NCBI RefSeq assembly: GCF_900538275.1 | Contig: NZ_LR130778.1 | Span: forward strand, 3,406,001-3,470,000 | From: Petrocella atlantisensis | GTDB taxonomy: Bacteria > Bacillota > Clostridia > Lachnospirales > Vallitaleaceae | Direction of reading: 5' to 3' | DNA length: 64,000 bases | Part shown: positions 34,264 to 43,167 of the stretch, piece by piece | Numbering within the stretch: position 1 is the stretch's first letter | How the letters are laid out: the number at the start of each line of letters is the position of its first letter | The notes under the pieces: generated by a model | Told to the model about the DNA's origin: nothing | What the model saw: the letters and a program-made list of their open reading frames with translations, nothing else | The model's database searches: none | Program-made: the position numbers and the translations under genes

Positions 34264-35085
34264 ATGAGAACAAGTAGAATACTTGAAATGGTATATATTT
34301 TATTGAACGAACGACATCAGAAAGCTGAAGAGTTAGCTAATCACTTTGGGGTTTCTGTAAAAACAATATATCGAGATGTAGATACATTAGCTAAAGCCGG
34401 TATTCCTATTTCTAAACAACAGGGAGTTAACGGCGGGATTGTACTTAATGAAAAGTATGCAATCAATAAATCTAAACTGACACCTTCAGAAGAGAAAGTC
34501 CTGATGCAGTCTTTGGAAGAAATCAAAAAGCTGCCTAATGCTCAACTGGAATATGCATTGAAACTGATGAAGCAGTATTTCAATGAAGCAGCCACTTTAT
34601 GGGTTGGTACTGATGAAGTATGTGTTAATATGCAAGAAAAATTTGGAACTGTAAAACGAGCAACCATTGAAAAGAATGTAATAGAATTTAAGTATTATTC
34701 AAATGGAATCTTCCATGATTATAGAGTTGAACCATATGAATTAAGAATAAAGAACGGAATTTGGAAAGTGCTTATTAGGAGTATAAAGCAAAGGACTTTT
34801 GAGGAGATTTATCTGGCACGGATGTCATCAATAGAAATTAAAAGTAAAATATTTTCAAGAAGAGAAGTACCTATAGACTTTCAAAACACAGCGGTTAAAA
34901 AACTTAAGGTGGTCAAATTTTTTGTTGATGGTGACATCGAAAAACTTCTGGATGTCTATCCAATAGAATGTTTTGATTTAGAACAAGATAAATCTGTTTT
35001 GACATTGAAGGTTGCATCATATGAAAAGGCAGAGGAATTACTTAGATCTAATCCTACATGGGAACTAATAACGGAAACAGAATAA
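34264..35085 (+). CDS. HTH / WYL-domain transcriptional regulator (YafY-like)
   Basis: 273 residues: an N-terminal winged HTH (RILEMVYILLNERHQKAEEL, then GVSVKTIYRDVDTL) and a WYL domain (about 135-220) with NVIEFKYYSNGIFHDYRVEPYEL. WYL regulators sense nucleic acid or small ligands, and many sit in mobile or defence islands. ATG 34264 follows AAAGGTGATG; the upstream ATG 34207 lacks a ribosome site. It is transcribed away from the mob genes and may control the element. Confidence 0.88.
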   Translation: MRTSRILEMVYILLNERHQKAEELANHFGVSVKTIYRDVDTLAKAGIPISKQQGVNGGIVLNEKYAINKSKLTPSEEKVLMQSLEEIKKLPNAQLEYALKLMKQYFNEAATLWVGTDEVCVNMQEKFGTVKRATIEKNVIEFKYYSNGIFHDYRVEPYELRIKNGIWKVLIRSIKQRTFEEIYLARMSSIEIKSKIFSRREVPIDFQNTAVKKLKVVKFFVDGDIEKLLDVYPIECFDLEQDKSVLTLKVASYEKAEELLRSNPTWELITETE

Positions 35086-35170
35086 ATTATAGATAGGATA
35101 GTAGTCGCTAATAAATAATGATATATAAAATTTAATACTTGTGATTAATCCTTGGTTCAAGGTTTAAAAA

Positions 35171-35206
35171 AGTGAGTTGGTTTCATTGCCAGCTCACTTT
35201 TTTTAT
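35171..35206 (+). terminator. Terminator after the WYL regulator
   Basis: AGTGAGTTGG (35171-35180) pairs with CCAGCTCACT (35189-35198), followed by seven or more T. Confidence 0.85.
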
Positions 35207-35324
35207 TTTTTTTCAAAAACCTTTCAAAAAATGATGACTTTGGTTGTTGTATTAGTTGAAGGAAGAAATACAAGTAATCATCTTTGGATTAGAAATATAA
35301 GTAACCGGGGAGGAGGTGATTTTA

Positions 35325-35735
35325 TTGGAACTTACCCCTTCGGAGCAATTAATTGTAGGCATGAAATTTGATAGTTATATAAAGACATGCTGCAAGCGTG
35401 AATTGCGAAATATTGAAAAGTATAACAAAAGGATACAACAAAGGGAAGTATCTGTACGGGATTTTATTGGACTGAACCCAGATCAAAAAGAGTCTGAGAT
35501 AAGTTGTACAGACTTTGTTGTGAAAGGTTATAGGATTGCTATTACAGATCCTAAACTATTAAAAGCTTTAGAAAGTCTTAATGATATGGAACGTGAGTTA
35601 ATACTACTTCTCTTTTTTGTAGGATATAAGCCTAACGATTTGACAGAAGAATTCAATGTAGGTGAACGTACGATTTATAACCGGCAAAATAAAGTGCTCA
35701 TAAAATTGAAGAGATTAATGGAGGAAGAAGAATGA
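35325..35735 (+). CDS. Sigma-factor-like HTH regulator
   Basis: 136 residues. The C-terminal half matches sigma region 4 (LNDMERELILLLFFVGYKPN, then FNVGERTIYNRQNKVLIKLK). Such small sigma-like proteins occur in Tn916-type and clostridial elements next to HTH_16 proteins. TTG 35325 is preferred because GGAGGAGG lies about 8 bases upstream; GTG 35316 overlaps that site. Its stop overlaps the next gene by four bases (ATGA). It probably activates element genes. Confidence 0.78.
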   Translation: MELTPSEQLIVGMKFDSYIKTCCKRELRNIEKYNKRIQQREVSVRDFIGLNPDQKESEISCTDFVVKGYRIAITDPKLLKALESLNDMERELILLLFFVGYKPNDLTEEFNVGERTIYNRQNKVLIKLKRLMEEEE

Positions 35736-35995
35736 TAGAAAAGATTGATTTCTCAAAGATTGAGAATAGTCATATTAAACCGCTTGATTTTGAAGTGATA
35801 AAAAAAGCAGCAAAAGGAGATTCAGAGAGCATAAGGCTCGTAATAGACCATTACAATCCTTACCTGAAAGAACTAGCAACAAAAATGCTTTTTGATGAGT
35901 TTGGTCAGCAGTATAGATATATGGATGAAACTGTACGATGTCAGCTTGAAAACAAACTTATTAAGTCAGTGCTTAAGTTCAAGATACAGATTTAG
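35732..35995 (+). CDS. HTH_16-like regulator of conjugative elements
   Basis: 87 residues beginning LDFEVIKKAAKGDSESIRLV and continuing IDHYNPYLKELATK, the region-2-like helix set of HTH_16 proteins found beside Tn916-type integrative elements. It overlaps the sigma-like gene, and together they resemble a split sigma factor. A role in controlling excision or transfer is likely by context. Confidence 0.75.
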   Translation: MIEKIDFSKIENSHIKPLDFEVIKKAAKGDSESIRLVIDHYNPYLKELATKMLFDEFGQQYRYMDETVRCQLENKLIKSVLKFKIQI

Positions 35996-36371
35996 ATAAT
36001 AGATTCTTGGTAACGAGTTATGAGTTCATCAAAGCACATGAAGCTCGTGGGCTTTGGTGGATTTGTAACTAGTCCGTTGTACTTTGACAATTGAATAATC
36101 ATGAAGATACATTTGGCAATGTTGAGCCTTATAGTTTGCGATAATCGGGAAGACCAGGAGCATATAAGTCTATTAAACAGAGGTGGAGAGCTGTCGGCGA
36201 AGATCCATTGTCACAATAATGATACTTTTGCTTCGTCATGACCAGAGTGAAAATAGAACACCGCACGTTATGAAAGCAACTGCTGTAGTGGGTAGAGGTG
36301 AAATTCCTATGAAGCGATTTCCAGTCGCTGTCTTCATGGTTTAGTTTTAAAAATATTTTGGAGGTGGTGAT
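35996..36371 (+). other. 376-nt leader with a hairpin, a promoter and two mini-ORFs
   Basis: CATCAAAGC and GCTTTGGTG form a stem near 36027-36059. A promoter-like TTGACA (36084-36089) / ATACAT (36107-36112) follows with 17-bp spacing. Downstream, ATG 36119 opens a 40-codon frame (ends 36241). In another frame, ATG 36270 opens a 24-codon frame (ends 36344, VVGRGEIPMKRF). The sequence is more GC-balanced than its surroundings. It could be a structured RNA, an attenuator, or real micropeptides; I cannot decide. Confidence 0.45.
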
Positions 36372-37334
36372 ATGGAAAGGAAGAATGAACTGATTATATA
36401 TCAGTCTGAAAAAAGTGACATAAAACTAGAAGTGGAATTAAAAGACGGCATGGTTTGGCTTACTAGGAACCAAATTGCTGATTTATTTGGAAGAGATGTT
36501 AAAACAATCGGTAAGCATATTAACAATGCTTTGAAAGAGGAATTAGAAGATGAAATTAGTTGTGTCGCAAAATTTGCGACTCAACTAAAAAGGTATGATC
36601 CGAGGACAGGTAAGGACAGGATTGCAAATGTTATGGTTAGTTACTATAACTTGGATATGATTCTTTCTGTGGGTTATAGGGTGAAATCTAGAGAAGGGGT
36701 TGTATTTCGAAAATGGGCATCTGAAGTATTGCAGAATTACATATTAAAGGGATTTGCATTAAATAGTCGCAGACTTGATGAGCTGAAAGCTACTGTTCAG
36801 GTTATGCGTAGAAACGATGCGTTATTAGACTCTAAACAAGTCCTTGATGTAATTGAGTCTTATACAAATGCTCTTGAATTACTTGACGATTATGATCATC
36901 AGCGGATTGAAAAGCCATTAGACGGTTCGGATATGATTTACCAGTTATCCTATGAAGAATGTCGGCATATCGTTGACAAAATGAAAAAAGAAATTAACAG
37001 TGACCTTTTTGGACGTGAGCGTGATGGTGTCTTTGAAGGAGCACTAAATAGCATATATTCAACTTTTGATGGTGTTGATCTATATCCTACGATTGAGGAG
37101 AAAGCAACCCATCTTTTGTATTTTTTGGTAAAAGATCATGGATTGTATGATGGGAACAAGCGTGTAGCAACAGCAGTATTCTTAGAGTTCTTGAATAAGA
37201 ATGGAAAACTGTTTGTTAATGGTAAGAAGGCTATTGAGAATAATACTTTGGTAGCTCTTGTAATTATGATAGCTGAATCACGACCACAAGAAAAAGATCT
37301 GATGGTTAATCTTGTGATGAATTTTTTGATGTAA
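36372..37334 (+). CDS. RhuM-Fic fusion protein
   Basis: 320 residues. The N-terminal 115 or so residues match the RhuM/virulence-protein domain (MVWLTRNQIADLFGRDVKTI, VMVSYYNLDMILSVGYRVKS). The C-terminal part (about 185-320) is a Fic/Doc domain with motif HGLYDGNKR (H256 to R264), suggesting AMP or phosphate transfer onto a target. The motif has GNK instead of GNGR, as in Doc-like proteins. No separate antitoxin is obvious; the small gene after it is a candidate. Likely a stabilisation or defence protein of the element. Confidence 0.88.
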   Translation: MERKNELIIYQSEKSDIKLEVELKDGMVWLTRNQIADLFGRDVKTIGKHINNALKEELEDEISCVAKFATQLKRYDPRTGKDRIANVMVSYYNLDMILSVGYRVKSREGVVFRKWASEVLQNYILKGFALNSRRLDELKATVQVMRRNDALLDSKQVLDVIESYTNALELLDDYDHQRIEKPLDGSDMIYQLSYEECRHIVDKMKKEINSDLFGRERDGVFEGALNSIYSTFDGVDLYPTIEEKATHLLYFLVKDHGLYDGNKRVATAVFLEFLNKNGKLFVNGKKAIENNTLVALVIMIAESRPQEKDLMVNLVMNFLM

Positions 37335-37520
37335 ATGGAGGTGGAGACAATAGGCTTAAATAAAAGTACCGATAAGAAAAAACTTATGGACCAGAAAATG
37401 CTAGATTATTGTCAAGAACTAGTGATTTTAAATTATATGTATGAGCAGAAGATGTTAACTAAAGAGGAAATGTTAGCAGTAAAGCAGACCATAAAAAATA
37501 GTTATAATATTTTTACATAA
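37335..37520 (+). CDS. Small helical protein between Fic and recombinase genes
   Basis: 61 residues with no family I recognise for certain. The C-terminal half (LDYCQELVILNYMYEQKMLTKEEM) is helical and SHOCT-like in pattern. It begins directly at the stop of the Fic gene. The start is unsure, since GGAGGTGG falls inside the first codons. Small genes like this commonly precede large serine recombinase genes and may encode directionality or partner factors. Confidence 0.6.
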   Translation: MEVETIGLNKSTDKKKLMDQKMLDYCQELVILNYMYEQKMLTKEEMLAVKQTIKNSYNIFT

Positions 37521-37617
37521 AAGATGGATAACAATAAGTGAAATTGATATTGAATTCGATAGTGTTTAATGCTAATATATGTGTATAGGTTATTATAAAT
37601 AAACAAAAGGAGGGCAT

Positions 37618-39354
37618 ATGGAAATTGAAGAGATTAAGGCAATAAAGCCTTCCTGGGGTGACACTACCATTCCAAAGGAAAAGATAAGGGTAGCCGCCTA
37701 TTGTAGAGTGAGTAAAGATGATTCAGAGCAGCTGTTAAGCTATGAATCACAACAGAAACATTACTTAAACCTGATCAAGGAAAAACCGGATTGGGAGCTT
37801 ACAGGAATATATGCGGATGTGATTACAGGTACACAAGTTACTAAACGAATTGATTTTCAAAGATTAATCGATGACGCATTAGATGGCAAAGTGGATATGA
37901 TTATAACAAAATCAATTGCTCGTTTCGCCAGAAATACATTTGATACCCTAAAATATGTAAGGCAGTTAAAAGAAAGTGGTATCGCAGTATTTTTTGAGAA
38001 AGAAAACATTAATACGATGACAATGGATGGTGAGTTACTTCTTGCCATACTTAGTTCTGTTGCACAACAAGAAGTTGAAAATATATCTGCAAATGTCAAA
38101 AAAGGATTAAAGATGAAAATGAAACGTGGCGAAATAGTCGGGTTTCAGGGATGTTTAGGCTATGAATATGATAAAGAGACTAAACAGTTGTCAATTAATC
38201 ATACAGAAGCAGAAATTGTTAAATATATATTCAAGAGATACATCGCAGGCAATGGAGCAACAATTATAAGCAGAGAATTGAATGAACAGGGGCTCAAAAC
38301 GAAGCTTGGTAATACATGGAAGCCTAATAGTGTACTAAGAATCATAAAAAATGAAAAGTACATCGGTGATATGCTTTTAGGAAAATCGTTTACTATTGAT
38401 CCTATTGGAAAAAGAAGAATTGCTAATCATGGTGAAGAAGATCAGTATTATGTTAAAAATCATCATGAACCTATTATCAATAGAGAAACATTTGAAAAGG
38501 CTCAAGAATTCCTGAACAAACGTAGTTATAATAGAATGCCAAGAGGTTCGAATGTTAAGCGAGAAAAATACAGCAGAAAGTATGCGTTTAGTAGTATGCT
38601 TGAATGTGGTTTCTGTGGTGGGCGTCTTACTAGAAGTGCTTGGCATACAAATACCAAATATAGGAAGGTTGTATGGCACTGCCATTCTAATTCCTCACAA
38701 GGCAAAATGGTCTGTGAACATAGTAAAGGCATTCCAGAAGATATTATTGAAAATGCCTTCCTAAAATCTTTTTCGTTAATAGTTAACAAAAAAAGGAATA
38801 GGGTTGATGAGGTTTTTAAAAAAGTGGAAACAACCTTAGGCTCAGATACTGCGACTAAGAAGATGAAAACGCTCCAGAAGCAACTTTATGATATTGAGTT
38901 GAAGAAGAAAAAGCTGATTAACTTGCTTCTAGAAGAGAAGATTGAGAAGGAGTTGCTTGAAACCTCTCTTCTTGAACTTGGTGAAAAAGAGACTTCTCTG
39001 AAAGACAGCATCGACATGTTAACAGTACAACTTGAACATGAGGTGGAATTTAATGAGCGAATAAACACGTTTAAACAAGTGGTACAAAAAAATGCATCAC
39101 TTAAGAATTTCGATAGAGAAATATTTGAAAGTTTAATAGAGAAAGTTATCATTGGAAGTATAGATGATGATGGAATTATAGATCCCTATAAAATTACTTT
39201 TATCTATAAAACAGGTTCAAACAATACAGTTGATGGCTCAAAATACAGAAAAGATGGTCGTAAGAAAAAGTCTGATGCATTGTCAGTAAATAAACACCAC
39301 GACACGGATGTATTGCCCGTAAATAAAAACGATGACACATGTGGAGACATGTAG
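37618..39354 (+). CDS. Large serine recombinase (integrase)
   Basis: 578 residues. Catalytic domain with YCRVS (nucleophile S32) and YESQQKHYLNL, the recombinase domain (GYEYDKETKQLSINHTEAEI), a zinc ribbon starting at C330/C333 (ECGFCGGRLTR), a long coiled coil (about 395-490) and a C-terminal tail with a short repeat (ALSVNKHHDT, VLPVNKNDDT). It integrates and excises the element at short att sites. AAAAGGAGGGC precedes ATG 37618. The last 50 bp resemble the opposite element end at 31070. Confidence 0.95.
   Translation: MEIEEIKAIKPSWGDTTIPKEKIRVAAYCRVSKDDSEQLLSYESQQKHYLNLIKEKPDWELTGIYADVITGTQVTKRIDFQRLIDDALDGKVDMIITKSIARFARNTFDTLKYVRQLKESGIAVFFEKENINTMTMDGELLLAILSSVAQQEVENISANVKKGLKMKMKRGEIVGFQGCLGYEYDKETKQLSINHTEAEIVKYIFKRYIAGNGATIISRELNEQGLKTKLGNTWKPNSVLRIIKNEKYIGDMLLGKSFTIDPIGKRRIANHGEEDQYYVKNHHEPIINRETFEKAQEFLNKRSYNRMPRGSNVKREKYSRKYAFSSMLECGFCGGRLTRSAWHTNTKYRKVVWHCHSNSSQGKMVCEHSKGIPEDIIENAFLKSFSLIVNKKRNRVDEVFKKVETTLGSDTATKKMKTLQKQLYDIELKKKKLINLLLEEKIEKELLETSLLELGEKETSLKDSIDMLTVQLEHEVEFNERINTFKQVVQKNASLKNFDREIFESLIEKVIIGSIDDDGIIDPYKITFIYKTGSNNTVDGSKYRKDGRKKKSDALSVNKHHDTDVLPVNKNDDTCGDM
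39297..39346. repeat. Right end-like copy (candidate attR) within the recombinase 3' end
   Basis: Counterpart of 31070-31119 (39 of 50 identical). It contains GACACATGTGGAGACATGT, in which ACATGT occurs twice around GGAG. Confidence 0.55.
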
Positions 39355-39458
39355 TAGGAATGTCAAAAACAATAGTGATATTTGCCAAATTTCCTTAAAA
39401 CAAAGGTTTTGTGCTTTGATGTGGATATCTTTGAATCTATTGTTTTCAAGAAATAAGA

Positions 39459-39487
39459 TTGACACAAATAAATACATATGCTATAAA
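39459..39487 (+). promoter_or_regulatory. Promoter of the argS leader
   Basis: Consensus TTGACA (39459-39464), 17-bp spacer, TATAAA (39482-39487). Transcription would begin near 39494, just ahead of the T-box leader. Confidence 0.85.
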
Positions 39488-39514
39488 TATATAAATTAAT
39501 AAAACTAATACGTC

Positions 39515-39750
39515 GAATCAGAAAGTAAAGAATAATCACTTGTGATAGCGAGTCAAGGTTGGTGTGAGCTTGATGACAAATTATTCTTAAAAAGAGCTGA
39601 GGAGTAGCTTCATAAAAAATACAATTTTGTAATGGTTGAAGCCGTAAATCTGCGATAAAGATATTAAAGTGGCAATATACATAGTTTGTATATTGCAATT
39701 AGAGTGGTACCGCGAACCTTCGTCTCTTGCTTGAGATGTAGGTTCTTTTT
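39515..39750 (+). promoter_or_regulatory. T-box riboswitch, arginine type
   Basis: The T-box core AGAGTGGTACCGCG is at 39701-39714. Its 3' part pairs into the terminator GAACCT (39714-39719) / AGGTTC (39740-39745) plus five T. Stem I has AGTA on the 5' side, the helix AAGAATAAT / ATTATTCTT, and GGTTGGTGTGAGC at the apex. The likely specifier codon is AGA (39593-39595), which fits arginine. A perfect 10-bp hairpin (39672-39681 / 39687-39696) precedes the T-box. Uncharged tRNA-Arg would stabilise the antiterminator and turn argS on. Confidence 0.93.
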
Positions 39751-39772
39751 ATTTATAAGAAAGGGAGATTTT

Positions 39773-41446
39773 ATGAATTACTTTAAAGAAGCAATCAAGA
39801 ATAAAATTGAACAAAAGTATTCTGAAATTGATGTTGTATTTTCAGTTGCTCCAGATGTTAAAACAGGTCATATATCTATACCATGTTTTACTTTTTCGAG
39901 AGTGTTTCGGAGATCTCCTGGAGATATTGCTCTAGAATTAAGTACAATAATTAATGAACTAGATTTTATAGATAAGGCAGAGGTAAAAGGTGGTTATCTT
40001 AATTGTTTTATTGGAAAAGAGCAATTATTTCAAAATATAATTGAAGATGTATTAGAACGAAAAGAACATTATGGATCAAGTGAATCCGGTAATGGAAAAT
40101 CTGTATTAATAGAGCATACAAGTATTAATCCTAATGCATCACCCCATGTTGGAAGAGCTCGTAATGCAATGGTTGGGGATACAATTGTAAGATTACTTAA
40201 GTTTGAAGGTTATAATGTAGAAGTACATTATTTTGTTAATGATATAGGTAAACAAATAGCGATGTTACTATTAGGATCAAGAGATAAAAGCAATATAACA
40301 TTTAAGGATTTGTTGGATATATATATTGATTTCAATAATCAATTAAAAGAGAGTCCTGCTATTGAAGACGAAGTCTTTGAGATGCTTTACCAATTGGAAA
40401 ATGGGAATAAGGATGTAAGAGATGAATTTCGAAAATTAGTTCAAATTTGTATAGATGGACAAACGGCTATTTTTAAAATGCTAGGAATAGAATATGATGT
40501 TTTTGATTATGAATCTGACTATTTATTTAACGAAAGATTAAATGAGGTTATAGAAGCTTTTAAGGGAACAGGATACCTTGAAGAAGATGAAGATGGACGT
40601 TATGTTCTTAATCAGGCAAAGTATGACCTAGCAACGAAATCACCATATTTAGTTTTAACTAGAAAAGATAAAACCTCCCTTTATCCTTTACGAGATATTG
40701 CATATACGATTGATAAAGTAAATAAGGATAAAGATAAAAATATTATTATCTTAGGCGAAGACCAAAAGCTATATCATAAGCAAATTGAAGCTGCATTAGA
40801 TGTTCTTGGATATAAAGCCCCTGAACCGGTACATTATTCGTTTGTACTATTGGCAGAAGGAAAAATGGCAACGAGAAGTGGCACAGTTGTTTTATTAGAA
40901 GATTTTATGGAAGAGGCACTTGAAAAAGCTAAGAGTGAAATCTTGAAAAGACGAGAAGAAGTTGATGATGAAACTGCAAAAGCCATTGCTTGCGGTGCGG
41001 TAAAATACTCGATTTTGAAAACTTCGAATGACAAAAATGTTACATTTGACTGGGAAAGTGCTTTGAGTTTTGAAGGAGATAGTGGACCCTACTTACAATA
41101 TAGTTTTGCAAGAATCAAGTCGATAGAACGAAAAATGAGCAATGTTATTTTTGATAAAGTTGAATATGAGCTATTAGAAGCAGTTGAAGAATTAGAGCTT
41201 ATTATTGAATTAAGTAAAATGCCAGAAATTATTCAAACAGCAATGAATCATTTAAGTCCACATATTGTCGCTACATATCTATTTAGTGTAACTCAAAAGT
41301 TCTCAAAGTTTTATCATAATCATTCCGTCATAAATGCTGCTTCAAATGATTTAATGATTGCCAGATATAATCTTGTCCTTGCCGTTAAACAAGTCATTTC
41401 TAATTGCTTTTTAATACTGGGAATTGAGGAGATTGAGCAAATGTAA
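39773..41446 (+). CDS. argS: Arginyl-tRNA synthetase
   Basis: 557-residue class I synthetase. Near the start is the ArgS-specific additional domain, followed by the HIGH-type motif (NPNASPHVGRARN), the KMSKS-type motif (EGKMATRSGT) and the C-terminal DALR anticodon-binding domain (YLFSVTQKFSKFYHNHSVI). It charges tRNA-Arg. ATG 39773 has AAGGGAG upstream and follows the T-box terminator. It stands alone; a second argS elsewhere in the genome is possible and would make this the inducible copy. Confidence 0.95.
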   Translation: MNYFKEAIKNKIEQKYSEIDVVFSVAPDVKTGHISIPCFTFSRVFRRSPGDIALELSTIINELDFIDKAEVKGGYLNCFIGKEQLFQNIIEDVLERKEHYGSSESGNGKSVLIEHTSINPNASPHVGRARNAMVGDTIVRLLKFEGYNVEVHYFVNDIGKQIAMLLLGSRDKSNITFKDLLDIYIDFNNQLKESPAIEDEVFEMLYQLENGNKDVRDEFRKLVQICIDGQTAIFKMLGIEYDVFDYESDYLFNERLNEVIEAFKGTGYLEEDEDGRYVLNQAKYDLATKSPYLVLTRKDKTSLYPLRDIAYTIDKVNKDKDKNIIILGEDQKLYHKQIEAALDVLGYKAPEPVHYSFVLLAEGKMATRSGTVVLLEDFMEEALEKAKSEILKRREEVDDETAKAIACGAVKYSILKTSNDKNVTFDWESALSFEGDSGPYLQYSFARIKSIERKMSNVIFDKVEYELLEAVEELELIIELSKMPEIIQTAMNHLSPHIVATYLFSVTQKFSKFYHNHSVINAASNDLMIARYNLVLAVKQVISNCFLILGIEEIEQM

Positions 41447-41586
41447 ATATTGATTTAACAGTCTTTTCTGATTAGTTTTCACGGCTGTTTAGGTGGCAGA
41501 AAGCAGCCAAGATATTGTGTATTGCTTATTGTTATTTTTAGTGGAATAATACTATAAAACAGGTTCCAGTTTCATGTCTTATAGCA

Positions 41587-41674
41587 CTTGGTCCAGGTTA
41601 AGGATTGGAAAATACTTGTACCAAGCTAAGGACCGGAAAGCTCTTGGTACGGGTTAAAAGTCGGAAAGTGCTTG
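41587..41674. repeat. 28-bp tandem repeat, three copies plus a start
   Basis: Units at 41587-41614, 41615-41642 and 41643-41670 each begin CTTG and contain a variant of GGTTAAGGACCGGAAAG. A fourth begins at 41671 (CTTGG). They lie in the 493-base noncoding gap after argS (41447-41939), which otherwise shows nothing clear. No ORF covers them. Confidence 0.85.
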
Positions 41675-41939
41675 GCTATTAATAAAATATTTTCTGAGTA
41701 TTGCTTATTAGGAATCTTTACAAGTATAGTATATACATTTGTTGCTTATGCATTATTTAATGCGATTCTTTGAATAATAATTGACCCTTTAACCATAGCT
41801 ACTATTTTTATGATTGAATAGAATAATTGTATAAAAAGCCAGTATATTGTTAGACATGCATAAGTATGCGTAGTATTCTTATGTTTATCATCATTATAAT
41901 TTATGAGATTAGTGAAAAAAGACATAAGGAGAAAACATC

Positions 41940-43103
41940 ATGTCACTTTTAATTATTATTTATTTAGCCTTTATTAGTTTGGGATTGCCGGATGCATTAC
42001 TAGGTTCTTCATGGACGGTCATGCATTTAGAATTTGGAGTATCTATAGAATTTGCCGGGGCAATAGCTATGATCATCAGCGGCGGTACAATTTTATCCAG
42101 TTTATATTCATCCAGAATCATTCGTAGATTTGGAACTGGAAAAGTTGTTGCTGTGAGTGTAACGATGACGGCGATTGCACTTATTGGTTTTTCAGTATCA
42201 AGTGCTATATGGATGCTTATGCTATGTGCTGTTCCACTTGGACTTGGTGCAGGAGCCGTTGATGCTGCGCTTAATAATTTTGTTGCATTGCATTACAAGC
42301 CACGTCATATGAATTGGCTTCATTGCTTTTGGGGTGTAGGCGCATCTGGGGGACCTTTGATTCTAGGATTAATTATTTCTAGAAATGGTACTTGGAGAAA
42401 TGGGTATACCATCGTTGGTATCATTCAGTTTGCCTTAGTCATTGTGTTATTTGTTACATTACCCATGTGGAAAAGATTTACAACAGAAATGTCAAAAGAA
42501 GATCATGAGGATATGGCTTTTATATCGAATCGTAAAGCCTTTAAGATAAAAGGCGTAAAACTCGTACTTGTTACATTTTTATTCTATTGTTCATTGGAAG
42601 CAGGTACAGGATTATGGGCTGCCAGTTATTTAACCACACAAAGAGGTGTGTCGCCGGCTAATGCAGCATTATGGACATCGATGTACTATGGTGGTATCAC
42701 TGCAGGCAGATTCTTATCTGGAATCATGGCAGAAAAGATTAAAGGAGAAACGCTTATTAGAGGTGGTTTGATGATGATCTTTGGTGGTGTTGTCCTACTG
42801 ATATTACCTTTGCCGTTAATTCTAAGTATGTCAGGTTTGCTTCTGATTGGTCTTGGTTGTGCACCAATATATCCGAGTATGATACATCTAACACCGGATC
42901 GTTTCGGTAAGGGTGCATCCCAATCCATAATAGGACTTTCCATGGCATTTGCCTATATTGGCAGCACATTTATGCCACCACTACTTGGAGCGGTTGCATC
43001 CGTCCTATCTTTAAAGATCCTACCTTATGCATTGCTTATATTTGCTATTGGCATGATCATAAGCAGTGAGCGTTTAAGAAAAACGATAGTTCTACCACAA
43101 TAA
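41940..43103 (+). CDS. Major facilitator superfamily transporter
   Basis: 387 residues, about 12 hydrophobic helices, with an MFS loop 2-3 signature (SSRIIRRFGTGKVV) and a substrate family typical of sugar or drug porters (FVALHYKPRHMNWLHCFWGVG is like the fucose/FucP-related MFS group). A proton-coupled carrier; substrate unknown. It is preceded by AAGGAG and is convergent with the AraC-type gene that may control it. Confidence 0.88.
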   Translation: MSLLIIIYLAFISLGLPDALLGSSWTVMHLEFGVSIEFAGAIAMIISGGTILSSLYSSRIIRRFGTGKVVAVSVTMTAIALIGFSVSSAIWMLMLCAVPLGLGAGAVDAALNNFVALHYKPRHMNWLHCFWGVGASGGPLILGLIISRNGTWRNGYTIVGIIQFALVIVLFVTLPMWKRFTTEMSKEDHEDMAFISNRKAFKIKGVKLVLVTFLFYCSLEAGTGLWAASYLTTQRGVSPANAALWTSMYYGGITAGRFLSGIMAEKIKGETLIRGGLMMIFGGVVLLILPLPLILSMSGLLLIGLGCAPIYPSMIHLTPDRFGKGASQSIIGLSMAFAYIGSTFMPPLLGAVASVLSLKILPYALLIFAIGMIISSERLRKTIVLPQ

Positions 43104-43167
43104 GTCCATGAAGTTGAAGCAATCAGTTCGAATAAATTTAAATTATAAAATTTAAAGCGTATATGAA

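Larger units (their letters stand above)
31070..39346. mobile_element. Putative integrative mobilizable element
   Basis: Bounded by similar 50-bp sequences and containing relaxase, MobC-like protein, candidate oriT, small regulators, a RhuM-Fic protein and a terminal large serine recombinase. No type IV secretion genes are present, so transfer would need a helper element. It separates Met-rich operon B from the argS leader. The exact ends are inferred. Confidence 0.65.

Noticed and set aside
41587-41674. Possible CRISPR array (28-bp repeats)
   Set aside because: The units are directly abutting with no spacers, they are diverged, and no cas genes are nearby.
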